Below, piece after piece: positions 17,173 to 26,415 of a stretch of DNA of 57,495 bases. Under the pieces are notes generated by a model that ran no database searches, had not been told where the DNA came from, and saw only the letters and a list, made by a program, of their open reading frames with translations. Position numbers and translations under genes: made by a program. Numbering within the stretch: position 1 is the stretch's first letter; the number at the start of each line of letters is the position of its first letter. Source of the stretch: Hydrogenibacillus sp. (GTDB taxonomy: Bacteria; Bacillota; Bacilli; Thermicanales; DSM-22653); contig JADBKT010000007.1 in NCBI GenBank assembly GCA_014896255.1, positions 1 to 57,495 of the forward strand, written 5' to 3'.

Positions 17173-17228
17173 GGGTCGACTCCTTTCCCGGAATCGTCCG
17201 CATCACGACGGACAATCCGAATCTCGCT

Positions 17229-17864
17229 TCACGACAATGGTCGGCGGAGAAAACGTCGGCGATCGAAGGCCTCCACCGTCTCCCTCGGCACATGCGCACC
17301 GATGCGCACCATCAGGCAGTTCGCCGGATGGGCGGTGATGTCCGGATCGTCGGTGGCCATCCGCGTAAGGCCGGCGGAGCCCATCAGCCGTTCCATCAGC
17401 TGTCGGTATGCCCACACGGAAAGGCCCGTTCCCTGAAGATCCCAATGCCAGTAAAATTCCATCGTGTAGACGAGGTACGCCTCCATCGCCGGGTCGGAAA
17501 AGGCCACCTGCAGCAGTTTTTTTCCCAGGCCGGCGCCGCGGTAAGGCGGCGCGACTTCGATGCCGCCGAGCTCAAGAAGGCGTTCATCGGGGATCTCCGC
17601 CCAGCGTTCCAGCGGGTCCGGACGGTGAAAGGTGACGTAACCGACGATCGTATCGCCGTCTCGGGCGATGATGATCCGCCCTTCCGGAAGTCCGGCGATT
17701 TCGACGAGCGCGCGCTTTTGCGCCTCCGGCGCCCGAAAGGCGGTAAGGCCGTCGTGCATCGTAAGCCCTTCCAACGCCTTCGGTGCCAGCGGGCCCTCGA
17801 CGATCAGCGGAGTGCCGTCCGGGGATTGAAATTCGGTTCGGACGTACCTCTTTCGATGTTCCAT
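17229..17864 (-). CDS. acuA: Protein acetyltransferase AcuA (GNAT)
   Basis: This 211-residue GNAT enzyme acetylates the active-site lysine of acetyl-CoA synthetase and switches it off. Visible are IVGYVTFHRPDPLERWAEIP, LLELGGIEVAPPYRGAGLGK (acetyl-CoA pyrophosphate loop R-G-A-G-L-G-K) and YLVYTMEFYWHWDL. The start at 17864 follows GAAAGGGACCGGCG. A TATAAT box lies upstream on the minus strand (17911-17906) without a clear -35. No acsA is present in this window; its partner must lie elsewhere. Confidence 0.92.
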   Translation of the reverse strand: MEHRKRYVRTEFQSPDGTPLIVEGPLAPKALEGLTMHDGLTAFRAPEAQKRALVEIAGLPEGRIIIARDGDTIVGYVTFHRPDPLERWAEIPDERLLELGGIEVAPPYRGAGLGKKLLQVAFSDPAMEAYLVYTMEFYWHWDLQGTGLSVWAYRQLMERLMGSAGLTRMATDDPDITAHPANCLMVRIGAHVPRETVEAFDRRRFLRRPLS

Positions 17865-17934
17865 CGCCGGTCCCTTTCGCGCGCTTCATGCGATGATTTG
17901 ATGCCATTATACACCAATAAGGGACACAAAATAA

Positions 17935-17956
17935 GGCGGCCGCGCCGCCTTTTTTT
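17935..17956 (+). terminator. Short strong hairpin with T7 tract between acuA and tig
   Basis: GGCGGC and GCCGCC form a tight stem around CGC, followed by seven T residues on the plus strand. No plus-strand gene ends here, so it probably protects tig from read-through or limits transcription in the other direction. Confidence 0.65.
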
Positions 17957-18011
17957 AAAAAATGGCGAACAATGCTACCGATCGGCCTGAGGGGCGACGC
18001 ACGCCGTTTGG

Positions 18012-18039
18012 TTGCGCTTCAGGCAGTCTGTGCTATAAT
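18012..18039 (+). promoter_or_regulatory. Promoter of tig
   Basis: TTGCGC and TATAAT are 16 bases apart, 31 bases before the chosen start codon. Confidence 0.65.
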
Positions 18040-18069
18040 GTAGGAGTTTAACAGGTGGGAGGGAAAGAC

Positions 18070-19488
18070 TTGAAAGCGACGGTGGAAAAGCACGATCGCC
18101 ATCGCGTGGCGGTAACGGTAGAAGTCGAGGCCGAGCGTTTCGACGCCGCGCTGGATCGGGCGTTTCGCAAGGTGGTCCAAAAAGTGACGGTCCCGGGATT
18201 CCGCAAAGGGCGCGTTCCGCGGCCCATTTTCGAAAAACGGATGGGTCTCGGGCTTTTGTTTGACGAGGCGCTGGATGAACTGTTGCCCGAGGCGTATGCG
18301 GAAGCGGTGAAAGAGACGGGGATCGAGCCCGTCGAGCGACCGGAAATCGAAGTCGTACAGATCGACAAACACGCGCCGCTCATCTTCCGCGCGATCGTCA
18401 CCGTCAAACCGGAGGTGACATGGCCGGAGGGCGCCGAACGCCTGAAACTCCAAAAAATCATCCGCCCGGTCAAAGAAGAAGACATCGAGGCGCGTCTCAT
18501 GGAGATGCGGGAAAAAGTCGCCGTATTGGAAACGCTGGAGGAGGGCACCGTCGAGTACGGGGACATCCTCACCATCGATTTTGAAGGCTTCGTCGACGGA
18601 AAGCCGATCGAAGGCGGGAAGGGAGAACGGGAAACGCTCGAAATCGGAAGCGGCCGTTTCCTTCCCGACTTTGAATCGGCGCTCGTCGGCAAGACGGTCG
18701 GGGAGACGCACGAGATCGAGGTGACCTTCCCTGAAAATTACCAATCCGATGCACTCTCCGGAAAAACGGCGCAGTTTCGCGTCACGATCCACGACCGGAA
18801 GACGAAGCGCTATCCGGCGCTCGACGACGACTTCGCCCGCGACGTCAGCGAATACGAGACGTTGGCCGAACTTCGCGACGCGATCCGGAAGGAAATCGAA
18901 GCGGAGCGGGAGAAGGAAGCCGAAGAGGCACTTCGTTCGGAGGCCGTGCGTCGGTTCGCCGAACGCGTGGAGGTCGATCTGCCGGACGTCATGGTGCACG
19001 AAGAAGCGCACGAGATGGTCCACGAGCTCGAGTACGCCTTGAAGCAGCAAGGCATTCCGATGGCGCTTTACTATCAGGTGATCCAAAAAGACGAACGGAT
19101 GCTCATCGACGAATACCGCGAAGCCGCGACGCGTCGCTTGAGAGAGCGACTGGCGCTGGAAGCGTTGGCCGATCGGGTGGGTATCGAGATCGGCGACGAC
19201 GAGATTGAGGCGGACATCGACAAGGTGTCCAAAGCCTGGAATCGGAGCGCCGAAGAGACGCGGAAGATTCTCGAAGGACAAGGGCTCTTGGCGCTTCTCA
19301 TGCGCGACGTGCGCTTCCGTAAAGTGGTCGACTGGCTCCTCGAGCACGCCGAGATCGAAACGACCCGTGCCGACGTGGATGAGACGGCGAGCCCGACGGA
19401 AGCGGCGGATGCGGCGGCGAAAACCGGCGCGGCGGATTCAGCCGGCGCGGACGGAGACGGCGGCGGTGAAGCGGCGCATAATATATAA
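18070..19488 (+). CDS. tig: Trigger factor
   Basis: This is the ribosome-bound chaperone and peptidyl-prolyl isomerase that first meets nascent chains. The 472-residue protein has the ribosome-binding domain with GFRKGRVPRPIFEK (residues about 40-55), an FKBP-type isomerase domain around GDILTIDFEGFVDGKPIEGG and FLPDFESALVGKTVGETHEI, and a long helical C-terminal cradle. The last 45 residues are Ala, Gly and Asp-rich and extend beyond the usual 430. I chose TTG at 18070 because GGGAGGG lies six bases upstream and KATVEKHD fits the family start; GTG at 18055 is an alternative. Confidence 0.92.
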   Translation: MKATVEKHDRHRVAVTVEVEAERFDAALDRAFRKVVQKVTVPGFRKGRVPRPIFEKRMGLGLLFDEALDELLPEAYAEAVKETGIEPVERPEIEVVQIDKHAPLIFRAIVTVKPEVTWPEGAERLKLQKIIRPVKEEDIEARLMEMREKVAVLETLEEGTVEYGDILTIDFEGFVDGKPIEGGKGERETLEIGSGRFLPDFESALVGKTVGETHEIEVTFPENYQSDALSGKTAQFRVTIHDRKTKRYPALDDDFARDVSEYETLAELRDAIRKEIEAEREKEAEEALRSEAVRRFAERVEVDLPDVMVHEEAHEMVHELEYALKQQGIPMALYYQVIQKDERMLIDEYREAATRRLRERLALEALADRVGIEIGDDEIEADIDKVSKAWNRSAEETRKILEGQGLLALLMRDVRFRKVVDWLLEHAEIETTRADVDETASPTEAADAAAKTGAADSAGADGDGGGEAAHNI

Positions 19489-19506
19489 AGCGTTTGACGG
19501 TCCGTG

Positions 19507-19531
19507 GTGCGGCGCCGTTGGGGCGCCGCAC
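19507..19531. other. Perfect 10-bp GC hairpin between tig and clpP
   Basis: GTGCGGCGCC and GGCGCCGCAC form a perfect stem with a five-base loop. No T tract follows, so it is not a normal intrinsic terminator. It may be a processing or pausing element or may protect the tig mRNA 3' end. Confidence 0.6.
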
Positions 19532-19532
19532 A

Positions 19533-19561
19533 TTCACAAACGCCGCCGTTTGATGTACAAT
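19533..19561 (+). promoter_or_regulatory. Putative promoter of clpP
   Basis: TTCACA and TACAAT are 17 bases apart. Transcription would begin near 19568, almost on top of the AGGAGGTGA sequence at 19571-19579. I do not see a CtsR heptad repeat. Confidence 0.55.
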
Positions 19562-19590
19562 AACGACAAAAGGAGGTGACGACCGGCAGA

Positions 19591-19606
19591 GGCGCCAAAA
19601 GGCGCC
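19591..19606 (+). promoter_or_regulatory. Hairpin between a strong SD and the clpP start
   Basis: GGCGCC and GGCGCC pair around AAAA. The hairpin lies between AGGAGGTGA (19571-19579) and the ATG (19621), which itself has only a weak GGGAAG. Folding would bring the strong SD about 16 bases closer to the ATG; otherwise the GTG at 19576 would be the start. Confidence 0.45.
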
Positions 19607-19620
19607 GGTGCCGGGAAGCG

Positions 19621-20223
19621 ATGCTCGTACCGATTGTCATCGACCAGACGACGCGCGGAGAACGCGCCTATGACATTTATTCCCGCCTGCTCAAAGACCG
19701 CATCATCGTCCTCGGCTCGCCGATCGACGATCATGTGGCCAATCTCGTCGTCGCCCAACTCCTGTTTTTGGAAGCCGAAGACCCGAATAAAGACATCTAT
19801 CTGTACATAAACTCGCCCGGCGGTTCCGTCACCGCGGGGCTTGCGATCTACGACACGATGCAGTTCATCAAGGCCCCGGTGTCGACGATCTGTATCGGCA
19901 TGGCCGCGTCCATGGGCGCCTTTCTCTTGGCCGCCGGCGAGAAAGGGAAGCGCTATGCGCTCCCGAACAGCGAAGTCATGATCCACCAGCCTTTGGGCGG
20001 TGCCCGCGGTCAGGCGATCGACATCAAGATCCACGCCGATTGGATCATCAAGACGCGCGACCGGTTGAACCGCATCTTGGCCGAACGCACCGGCCAGCCG
20101 CTTGAGCGCATCGAGCGGGACACCGACCGCGACTTTTTCATGGACGCGGAGGAGGCCAAAGCGTACGGCATCATCGACGAGGTGATCGTAAGCGCCCAGT
20201 CGATGCATGGCGAAAAGGGGTGA
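19621..20223 (+). CDS. clpP: ATP-dependent Clp protease proteolytic subunit
   Basis: This 200-residue serine protease forms the barrel that degrades proteins fed by ClpX or other Clp ATPases. The catalytic Ser is in [11 protein letters not shown], the His in [12 protein letters not shown] and the Asp in [30 protein letters not shown] is the handle region. The ATG at 19621 begins [18 protein letters not shown], the standard N-terminus; the frame is open back to a GTG at 19576, which would add 15 basic residues. It sits between tig and clpX, unlike B. subtilis, where clpP is elsewhere. Confidence 0.95.
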   Translation: MLVPIVIDQTTRGERAYDIYSRLLKDRIIVLGSPIDDHVANLVVAQLLFLEAEDPNKDIYLYINSPGGSVTAGLAIYDTMQFIKAPVSTICIGMAASMGAFLLAAGEKGKRYALPNSEVMIHQPLGGARGQAIDIKIHADWIIKTRDRLNRILAERTGQPLERIERDTDRDFFMDAEEAKAYGIIDEVIVSAQSMHGEKG

Positions 20224-20228
20224 GGGAG

Positions 20229-21494
20229 ATGGCCAAACAGACCGACGATCGGAATTCGATCCGCTGTTCGTTCTGCGGCAAGACGCAGGATCAGGTGAAA
20301 AAGCTCGTCGCCGGCCCGAACGTTTACATCTGCGATGAATGCATCGAGCTGGTAAACGAAATTATTGAAGAGGACAACGAACAGACGAACGGAGAAGAAC
20401 TGAAAGACGTGCCCAAGCCGATCGAGATCCGGCGTTTTCTCGATGAGTACGTCATCGGCCAGGAACATGCCAAAAAGTCCCTATCCGTGGCCGTCTACAA
20501 CCACTACAAGCGCATCTTCACGGATAAAAAGAAAGACGACGTGGAACTCACCAAGAGCAACATCCTGCTCATCGGTCCGACCGGGAGCGGGAAGACGCTC
20601 TTGGCGCAGACGCTCGCGCGCATGCTCAAAGTGCCGTTCGCCATCGCCGACGCGACGACGCTCACCGAAGCGGGGTATGTCGGCGAAGACGTGGAGAACA
20701 TTCTGCTCCGCCTGATCCAGGCCGCCGACTACGACATCGAAAAAGCCGAGCGGGGCATCATCTACATCGACGAGATCGACAAGATCGCCCGCAAATCGGA
20801 AAACCCGTCGATCACCCGCGACGTCTCCGGCGAGGGCGTTCAGCAGGCGCTGCTCAAAATTCTGGAGGGCACGGTGGCCAACGTCCCGCCGCAGGGCGGG
20901 CGCAAACATCCGCACCAGGAGTTCATCCAGATCGATACGTCGAACATCTTGTTCATCGTCGGCGGCGCCTTCGACGGCTTGGAGACGATCATCAAGCGGC
21001 GCATCGGGGCCAAGGTGATCGGCTTCGGCGCCGACGTGCAGGCGGTGTCGCTGAAAAAAGGTGAATACTTGTCGCGGGTCATCCCGGAAGACTTGATCAA
21101 ATATGGGCTGATCCCCGAGTTCGTCGGGCGGCTGCCGATCATCTCCGTCCTTGAGCCGCTGGACGAAGGCGCGTTGCGGCGCATTCTCACCGAACCGAAA
21201 AACGCCCTCGTCAAGCAGTACAAAAAGCTGTTTGAGCTCGATCACGTGGAATTGGAGTTCACCCCTGAGGCGATCAACGAGATCGCCAAAGAAGCCGTTC
21301 GGCGCGAGACCGGGGCTCGGGGTCTGCGTTCGATCCTGGAGAGCATCATGCTCGACGTCATGTACGAGATCCCGTCGCGCACCGACGTGGCCCGCTGCAT
21401 CGTCACCGGCGAGACGGTCACCCGCCGTACTCCGCCGCTTTTGTACGGCAAAGACGGCCGACCGATCAACGTAAAGAGCGAAGAAACCGCGTGA
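20229..21494 (+). CDS. clpX: ATP-dependent Clp protease ATP-binding subunit ClpX
   Basis: This AAA+ unfoldase delivers substrates to ClpP. The 421-residue protein has an N-terminal C4 zinc domain ([10 protein letters not shown] and YICDECIEL), Walker A GPTGSGKT, Walker [11 protein letters not shown], the pore loop [11 protein letters not shown] and a C-terminal sensor region [12 protein letters not shown]. An IGF-type loop reads VIGFGA, the ClpP-docking loop. The ATG at 20229 is preceded by GGGG-TGAGGGAG; its spacing of nine bases after the clpP stop suggests coupling. A terminator follows at 21579. Confidence 0.96.
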   Translation: MAKQTDDRNSIRCSFCGKTQDQVKKLVAGPNVYICDECIELVNEIIEEDNEQTNGEELKDVPKPIEIRRFLDEYVIGQEHAKKSLSVAVYNHYKRIFTDKKKDDVELTKSNILLIGPTGSGKTLLAQTLARMLKVPFAIADATTLTEAGYVGEDVENILLRLIQAADYDIEKAERGIIYIDEIDKIARKSENPSITRDVSGEGVQQALLKILEGTVANVPPQGGRKHPHQEFIQIDTSNILFIVGGAFDGLETIIKRRIGAKVIGFGADVQAVSLKKGEYLSRVIPEDLIKYGLIPEFVGRLPIISVLEPLDEGALRRILTEPKNALVKQYKKLFELDHVELEFTPEAINEIAKEAVRRETGARGLRSILESIMLDVMYEIPSRTDVARCIVTGETVTRRTPPLLYGKDGRPINVKSEETA

Positions 21495-21578
21495 CGGAAA
21501 TCGCGTGCCTGCACGCAAACGTGAAGCGCCGGCACTGAGACAAATCGCGAAGACAGCGCCGGGTCGACCGGCCGTGGA

Positions 21579-21623
21579 CCGCCGCATCCCGCTCCGGCGG
21601 ATCGAATGCGGCGGCGCTTTTTT
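21579..21623 (+). terminator. Rho-independent terminator of clpX
   Basis: CCGCCGCAT (21579-21587) pairs with ATGCGGCGG (21606-21614), and six T residues follow at 21618-21623. It separates clpX from lonB. Confidence 0.75.
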
Positions 21624-21653
21624 GTTTATGCACCGGGCCTTCCGGCTATACTT
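21624..21653 (+). promoter_or_regulatory. Sigma-F/G-like promoter of lonB
   Basis: GTTTA (21624-21628), a 15-base spacer and GGCTATACTT (21644-21653) match the forespore consensus GYWTA-N15-GGNRANAMTW with one mismatch. B. subtilis lonB is known to be expressed in the forespore under sigma-F. The TATACT within it could also act as a sigma-A -10 box, but the spacing to a -35 is poor. Confidence 0.55.
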
Positions 21654-21704
21654 CCACGTAACGCGCCTCTTTATGAGGTCGAGTTTGCGTGAGGAGGCCG
21701 GAAC

Positions 21705-23465
21705 GTGCTGGGTATCCAAATCTTGCTCGTCGCCTTGCAAGTGTTCGTCGGTTTGGCCGTCGGGTTGTACTTTTTAAGCGTCCTGCGCCGTGAGCGTGTC
21801 GGGCGCTTGTCTACGCATCGCGACGCCGGGCGTGAACTGGAGACGCTGCGCCAAAAACGCGCCGTAGCCTTAAGCGCACCGCTTTCCGAACGCACCCGAC
21901 CGGCGTCGATCGACGAGATCATCGGCCAGGAAGAAGGCTTAAAAGCGCTCCGCGCCGCGCTGACCGGCCCCAATCCGCAGCACGTCATCATCTACGGGCC
22001 GCCCGGTGTAGGCAAAACGGCCGCGGCGCGCGTCGTGCTGGAAGAAGCGAAAAAAAACCCCCTGTCCCCGTTTCGTCCGGAGGCGCCGTTTGTCGAATTG
22101 GATGCGACGACGGCGCGTTTTGATGAACGCGGCATCGCCGATCCGCTCATCGGTTCGGTGCACGATCCGATTTATCAAGGCGCCGGCGCCTTCGGCCAGG
22201 CCGGCGTGCCGCAGCCGAAGCCCGGCGCCGTCACCCGCGCCCACGGCGGAATCCTGTTCATCGACGAGATCGGCGAGCTGCATCCGATTCAGATGAACAA
22301 GCTGCTCAAGGTGCTTGAAGACCGCCTCGTCCGTTTTGAGAGCGCCTACTACAGCGAAGACAATCCGAACATCCCGCCGCACATTCACGACATCTTTCAA
22401 AACGGTCTGCCGGCCGACTTTCGCCTCGTCGGGGCGACGACGCGCATGCCGGAGGAGCTTTCGCCGGCGCTTCGCTCGCGCTGTCTGGAGGTCTTCTTTC
22501 GGCCGCTCACCGAAGCGGAGATCGAGCGCATCGCCGCGCGGGCGGTGCACAAGATCGGCGCCGGCGTCGAGAAAGGGGCGCTTGAACTCCTTGCCCGCTA
22601 TGCACAAAACGGACGGGAAGCGGTCGGCGCCGTGCAGCTGGCCTACGGCGTCGCCTTGTCCGAGGGCCGGACGACCATTCTGCTTCGCGACATCCAATGG
22701 GTCGTCGAGACGAGCAGGCTCGCCCCGCGGCCGAAGACGCGCCTCGGCGAGCGGCCGGAAGTCGGCCGGGCGTTGGGCCTGGCCGTCTACGGCCCGAACC
22801 TCGGCGCGGTGATCGACGTCGAGGCGACGGCCGTATTGGCCAGGCGCCCGGGGAGCGGTCGGCTCACCGTCACAGGCATCGTCGAAGAGGAAGAGCTCGG
22901 CGTCCGCGCCCGCACGCTGCGCCGTAAAAGCCTGGCCAAAGGCGCGGCGGAAAACGTCCTCACCGTATTGGAAAACCTCGGTCTACGTCCGGCGGATTAC
23001 AACATCCACGTCAATTTTCCCGGCGGCACGCCGGTGGACGGCCCTTCCGCCGGCGTCACGGTGCTTACCGCCGTCTACTCGGCCCTCACGGGGATGCCCG
23101 TCGATCATCGCGTGGCGATGACCGGCGAAGTCGGCATCCGCGGCACGGTGCTTCCCGTCGGCGGCGTGAAGGCGAAGCTGGAGGCGGCTCGCGAAGCCGG
23201 CTTGGGGCGCGTCATCGTCCCGCAGGCGAACGTCGAAGCGCGCTTTCTGAATCTCGGCGTTCAGATCGTCCCCGCCCAGACGATCGAGGACGTTCTCCGG
23301 GCGGCGATCGTCGCCGAACGTCAGGACCAAGCCGCCGGCGAAAGCGCTCTGCGCCCGCCTTTTGCCGCCGGCGCCGCCCCGCAGGGGCCCCCTTCGCCTT
23401 CTTGGCCCATTCAGCTTTCGGGCGGTTTTCCGGTCGACCTTGCATTGCCGGAGGAAGACCCTTAG
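21705..23465 (+). CDS. lonB: Membrane-anchored ATP-dependent protease LonB
   Basis: This 586-residue Lon relative lacks the large N-terminal substrate domain and has instead one membrane segment (LLVALQVFVGLAVGLYFL, residues about 7-24). The AAA+ part has [14 protein letters not shown] and GGILFIDEIGELHP. The protease domain has VDGPSAGVTVL with the catalytic Ser and VGGVKAKLEAAREAG with the Lys. The GTG start at 21705 follows GGAGGCC. In Bacillus this enzyme acts in the forespore. A Pro/Ala-rich tail of about 35 residues is unusual. lon follows after 24 bases. Confidence 0.93.
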   Translation: MLGIQILLVALQVFVGLAVGLYFLSVLRRERVGRLSTHRDAGRELETLRQKRAVALSAPLSERTRPASIDEIIGQEEGLKALRAALTGPNPQHVIIYGPPGVGKTAAARVVLEEAKKNPLSPFRPEAPFVELDATTARFDERGIADPLIGSVHDPIYQGAGAFGQAGVPQPKPGAVTRAHGGILFIDEIGELHPIQMNKLLKVLEDRLVRFESAYYSEDNPNIPPHIHDIFQNGLPADFRLVGATTRMPEELSPALRSRCLEVFFRPLTEAEIERIAARAVHKIGAGVEKGALELLARYAQNGREAVGAVQLAYGVALSEGRTTILLRDIQWVVETSRLAPRPKTRLGERPEVGRALGLAVYGPNLGAVIDVEATAVLARRPGSGRLTVTGIVEEEELGVRARTLRRKSLAKGAAENVLTVLENLGLRPADYNIHVNFPGGTPVDGPSAGVTVLTAVYSALTGMPVDHRVAMTGEVGIRGTVLPVGGVKAKLEAAREAGLGRVIVPQANVEARFLNLGVQIVPAQTIEDVLRAAIVAERQDQAAGESALRPPFAAGAAPQGPPSPSWPIQLSGGFPVDLALPEEDP

Positions 23466-23489
23466 AATGATGAGACGGAGGTGTGGTCG

Positions 23490-25817
23490 ATGACCGCAAC
23501 CGCACGCGGCGGGCACCCGACGTTGCCCATGCTCCCGCTTCGCGGTCTTTTGGTTTTCCCGTCGATGGTCGTACACCTCGACGTCGGTCGCGACAAAAGC
23601 GTCGCCGCGTTGGAGGCGGCGATGGTCGAAGAACATCGGCTTTTCTTGATCGCCCAAAAAGACGTGCACGTCGAATCGCCGGCGCCGGAGGACATCTATG
23701 ACGTCGGAACGATTTCCCTCATCAAGCAGATGCTTCGCCTTCCGAACGGCACCGTGCGCATTTTGATCGAGGGGGAGCGGCGCGCGCGAATCGTCGAATA
23801 TGCGAAGACCGAGCCGTATTATGCCGTGCGCTATGAGGCGCTGCAGGAAGAAGTGGAAGAAGACGTGGAGACGGAAGCGCTGATGCGCGCGGCGCTTTCC
23901 GGGTTCGAGCAGTACATCCGCTCCTCGCGCAAAATTTCACCGGAGGCGTTCGCCGGCATCAGCGACATCGGCGAGCCGGGACGGCTGGCCGACATCATCG
24001 CTTCGCACCTTTCGATCAAGCTCGCCGACCGCCAGAGACTGCTCGAAGAGATCAACGTCAAGCGGCGCCTGGAGATGTTGCTCGACCTTCTGAACAACGA
24101 GCAGGAAGTTCTGGAGTTGGAGCGGCGCATCAACCAGCGCGTCAAAAAACAGATGGAAAAGACGCAGAAAGAATATTATCTGCGCGAGCAGATGAAGGCC
24201 ATCCAGCGCGAGCTCGGAGAGCGCGAGGGGCGCGGCGGGGAAGCCGAAGAGCTGCGCGAGCAGATGGAACGGAAAGCGCTTCCGGCGTCGGTCCGAGAAA
24301 AGATCGAAAAAGAATTGGAGCGCCTGGAGCGCCTTCCGGCGATGGCCCAGGAAGGCGCCGTCATCCGCACCTACGTCGAATGGCTCCTCGCTTTGCCGTG
24401 GGAAGAGCGGACGGAAGACATCCGCGATCTCCGTTACGCCGAACGGGTGCTGGAGGAAGACCACTACGGCCTCTCGAAGGTCAAAGAGCGGATTTTGGAG
24501 TACCTCGCCGTTCGGGCGCTGGTGGACAAGATGAAAGGGCCGATCCTCTGCCTCGTCGGCCCGCCGGGGGTGGGAAAGACGTCTTTAGGGCGTTCCGTCG
24601 CCCGTGCGTTGGGACGGCGGTTTGTGCGCATCTCCCTCGGCGGCGTGCGCGATGAAGCGGAAATCCGCGGGCATCGGCGGACGTACGTCGGAGCGCTGCC
24701 CGGGCGCATCATCCAGGCGCTCAAGACGGCGAAGGCCAAAAACCCCGTGATCCTGCTCGACGAGATCGACAAGATGGCCGCCGATTTTCGCGGCGACCCG
24801 GCAAGCGCCCTGCTGGAAGTACTCGACCCGGAGCAGAACAGCGCCTTCTCCGACCACTACATCGAAGAACCGTTCGATCTCTCGGAAGTGCTGTTCATCG
24901 CCACGGCGAACACGACGCACACCATCCCCCGTCCGCTTCTCGACCGCATGGAGCTGATCACCCTGAGCGGCTACACGGAAATCGAAAAGTGCCGTATCGC
25001 CGAGCGTCATCTCATCCCCAAGCAGATCGCCGCGCACGGCCTAAGACGCGAGCAATTCGCCATCGGCGAAGCGGCACTTTTGAAACTCATCCGCCAGTAT
25101 ACGCGGGAAGCCGGGGTGCGCCAGCTGGAGCGGGAGATCGCCGCGCTCAGCCGCAAGGCAGTGAAGATCATCGTCAGCGGAGAGAAAAAGCGCGTCGTCA
25201 TCACTCCGCGGACGATCGAGGCGTTCCTTGGCCGGCCGCGTTACCGCTTCGGCATCGCCGAGCGCGCGCCGGAAGTCGGCGTCGTGACCGGGCTCGCGTG
25301 GACGGAGGCGGGCGGCGAGACGCTGTCCATCGAGGTGAGCGTCTTCCCCGGATCGGGCCAGCTCATCCTCACCGGCCAACTCGGCGACGTGATGAAAGAA
25401 TCGGCGCAAGCGGCGATGAGCTACGTCCTCTCCCGCGCTGAGCCCCTCGGCATCGATCCGGCGTTTCGGGAAAAGAACGACATCCACATCCACATCCCCG
25501 AAGGCGCCATCCCGAAGGACGGTCCTTCGGCCGGCATCGCCCTGGCCACTGCGCTCGTCTCCGCCTTAAGCGGCGTCCCCGTCGCCAACGACGTCGGCAT
25601 GACCGGCGAGATCACGCTGCGCGGGCGCGTGCTTCCCATCGGCGGTCTCAAAGAAAAAAGCCTGGCCGCCCACCGCGCCGGGCTCAAACGGGTGATCATC
25701 CCCCAAGACAACGAGAAAGATTTGGAAGACGTCCCCGTCGTCGTCCGCGAGGCGCTCCGCTTCATCCCCGTCAAGCACATGGATGACGTGCTCAAGCAGG
25801 CGCTGGTGAGAACATGA
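23490..25817 (+). CDS. lon: ATP-dependent protease Lon (LonA)
   Basis: This 775-residue cytoplasmic protease degrades damaged and regulatory proteins. The N-terminal LAN domain begins [20 protein letters not shown], a coiled-coil stretch with [19 protein letters not shown] follows, then Walker [14 protein letters not shown] and Walker [13 protein letters not shown]. The protease domain has [12 protein letters not shown] (catalytic Ser) and [14 protein letters not shown] (Lys). The ATG at 23490 has GGAGGTG upstream; an ATG nine bases earlier is less well placed. The stop overlaps the engB start by four bases. Confidence 0.96.
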   Translation: MTATARGGHPTLPMLPLRGLLVFPSMVVHLDVGRDKSVAALEAAMVEEHRLFLIAQKDVHVESPAPEDIYDVGTISLIKQMLRLPNGTVRILIEGERRARIVEYAKTEPYYAVRYEALQEEVEEDVETEALMRAALSGFEQYIRSSRKISPEAFAGISDIGEPGRLADIIASHLSIKLADRQRLLEEINVKRRLEMLLDLLNNEQEVLELERRINQRVKKQMEKTQKEYYLREQMKAIQRELGEREGRGGEAEELREQMERKALPASVREKIEKELERLERLPAMAQEGAVIRTYVEWLLALPWEERTEDIRDLRYAERVLEEDHYGLSKVKERILEYLAVRALVDKMKGPILCLVGPPGVGKTSLGRSVARALGRRFVRISLGGVRDEAEIRGHRRTYVGALPGRIIQALKTAKAKNPVILLDEIDKMAADFRGDPASALLEVLDPEQNSAFSDHYIEEPFDLSEVLFIATANTTHTIPRPLLDRMELITLSGYTEIEKCRIAERHLIPKQIAAHGLRREQFAIGEAALLKLIRQYTREAGVRQLEREIAALSRKAVKIIVSGEKKRVVITPRTIEAFLGRPRYRFGIAERAPEVGVVTGLAWTEAGGETLSIEVSVFPGSGQLILTGQLGDVMKESAQAAMSYVLSRAEPLGIDPAFREKNDIHIHIPEGAIPKDGPSAGIALATALVSALSGVPVANDVGMTGEITLRGRVLPIGGLKEKSLAAHRAGLKRVIIPQDNEKDLEDVPVVVREALRFIPVKHMDDVLKQALVRT

Positions 25818-26407
25818 GCGGCCGCGCCGAACTCGTCAAAAGCGTCGCTCGGCTCGTCGACCTCCCGCCGGAGGCGCGCCCCGAGATCGCCCTGGTCGGC
25901 CGTTCCAACGTCGGCAAATCGTCGCTCATCAACGCCTTGGCCGGGCAAAAAAATCTCGCCCGGACGAGCAGCACCCCGGGCAAGACGCGGCTTCTTCATT
26001 TTTATCGCTTTGATCGATATGATCTCGTCGATCTGCCGGGTTACGGCTACGCTCAAGTGTCGAAAGCCATGCGCCGCGCCTTCGGCGAACTCGTCGAGGG
26101 GTACTTGAAAGACCGCCGGACGCTCAAGCTCATCCTGCACCTGATCGACATCCGCCACCCGCCGACGGCCGACGATCGGCTGATGCGGGAGTGGATGACG
26201 TATCACGCCCTGCCGCAGCTCGTCGTCGCCACCAAGGCGGACAAGCTCAGCCGCGGCCGCGCGCTGGCGGCCGCGCGGCGCGTCGCCGATACGCTCAAGC
26301 TGACGCCGGAGGAAGGGCCGGTGATCTTCTCCGCGGTAAGCGGCGAGGGCAAGGACGAACTTTTCCGGCGCATCGCGGCCGCGGTCGGAAGCGCGGCGCG
26401 GGCATAA
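25814..26407 (+). CDS. engB: Ribosome biogenesis GTPase EngB (YsxC)
   Basis: This 197-residue essential GTPase helps assemble the 50S ribosomal subunit. G1 is [10 protein letters not shown]2/switch I is [12 protein letters not shown]3 is DLPGYG, G4 is ATKADK and G5 is SAVSGEG. The ATG overlaps the lon stop (ATGA), as expected for cotranscription; the lon-ysxC pair is the same in B. subtilis. It ends eight bases from the stop of a convergent membrane protein gene. Confidence 0.95.
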   Translation: MSGRAELVKSVARLVDLPPEARPEIALVGRSNVGKSSLINALAGQKNLARTSSTPGKTRLLHFYRFDRYDLVDLPGYGYAQVSKAMRRAFGELVEGYLKDRRTLKLILHLIDIRHPPTADDRLMREWMTYHALPQLVVATKADKLSRGRALAAARRVADTLKLTPEEGPVIFSAVSGEGKDELFRRIAAAVGSAARA

Positions 26408-26415
26408 CGGCGAAC

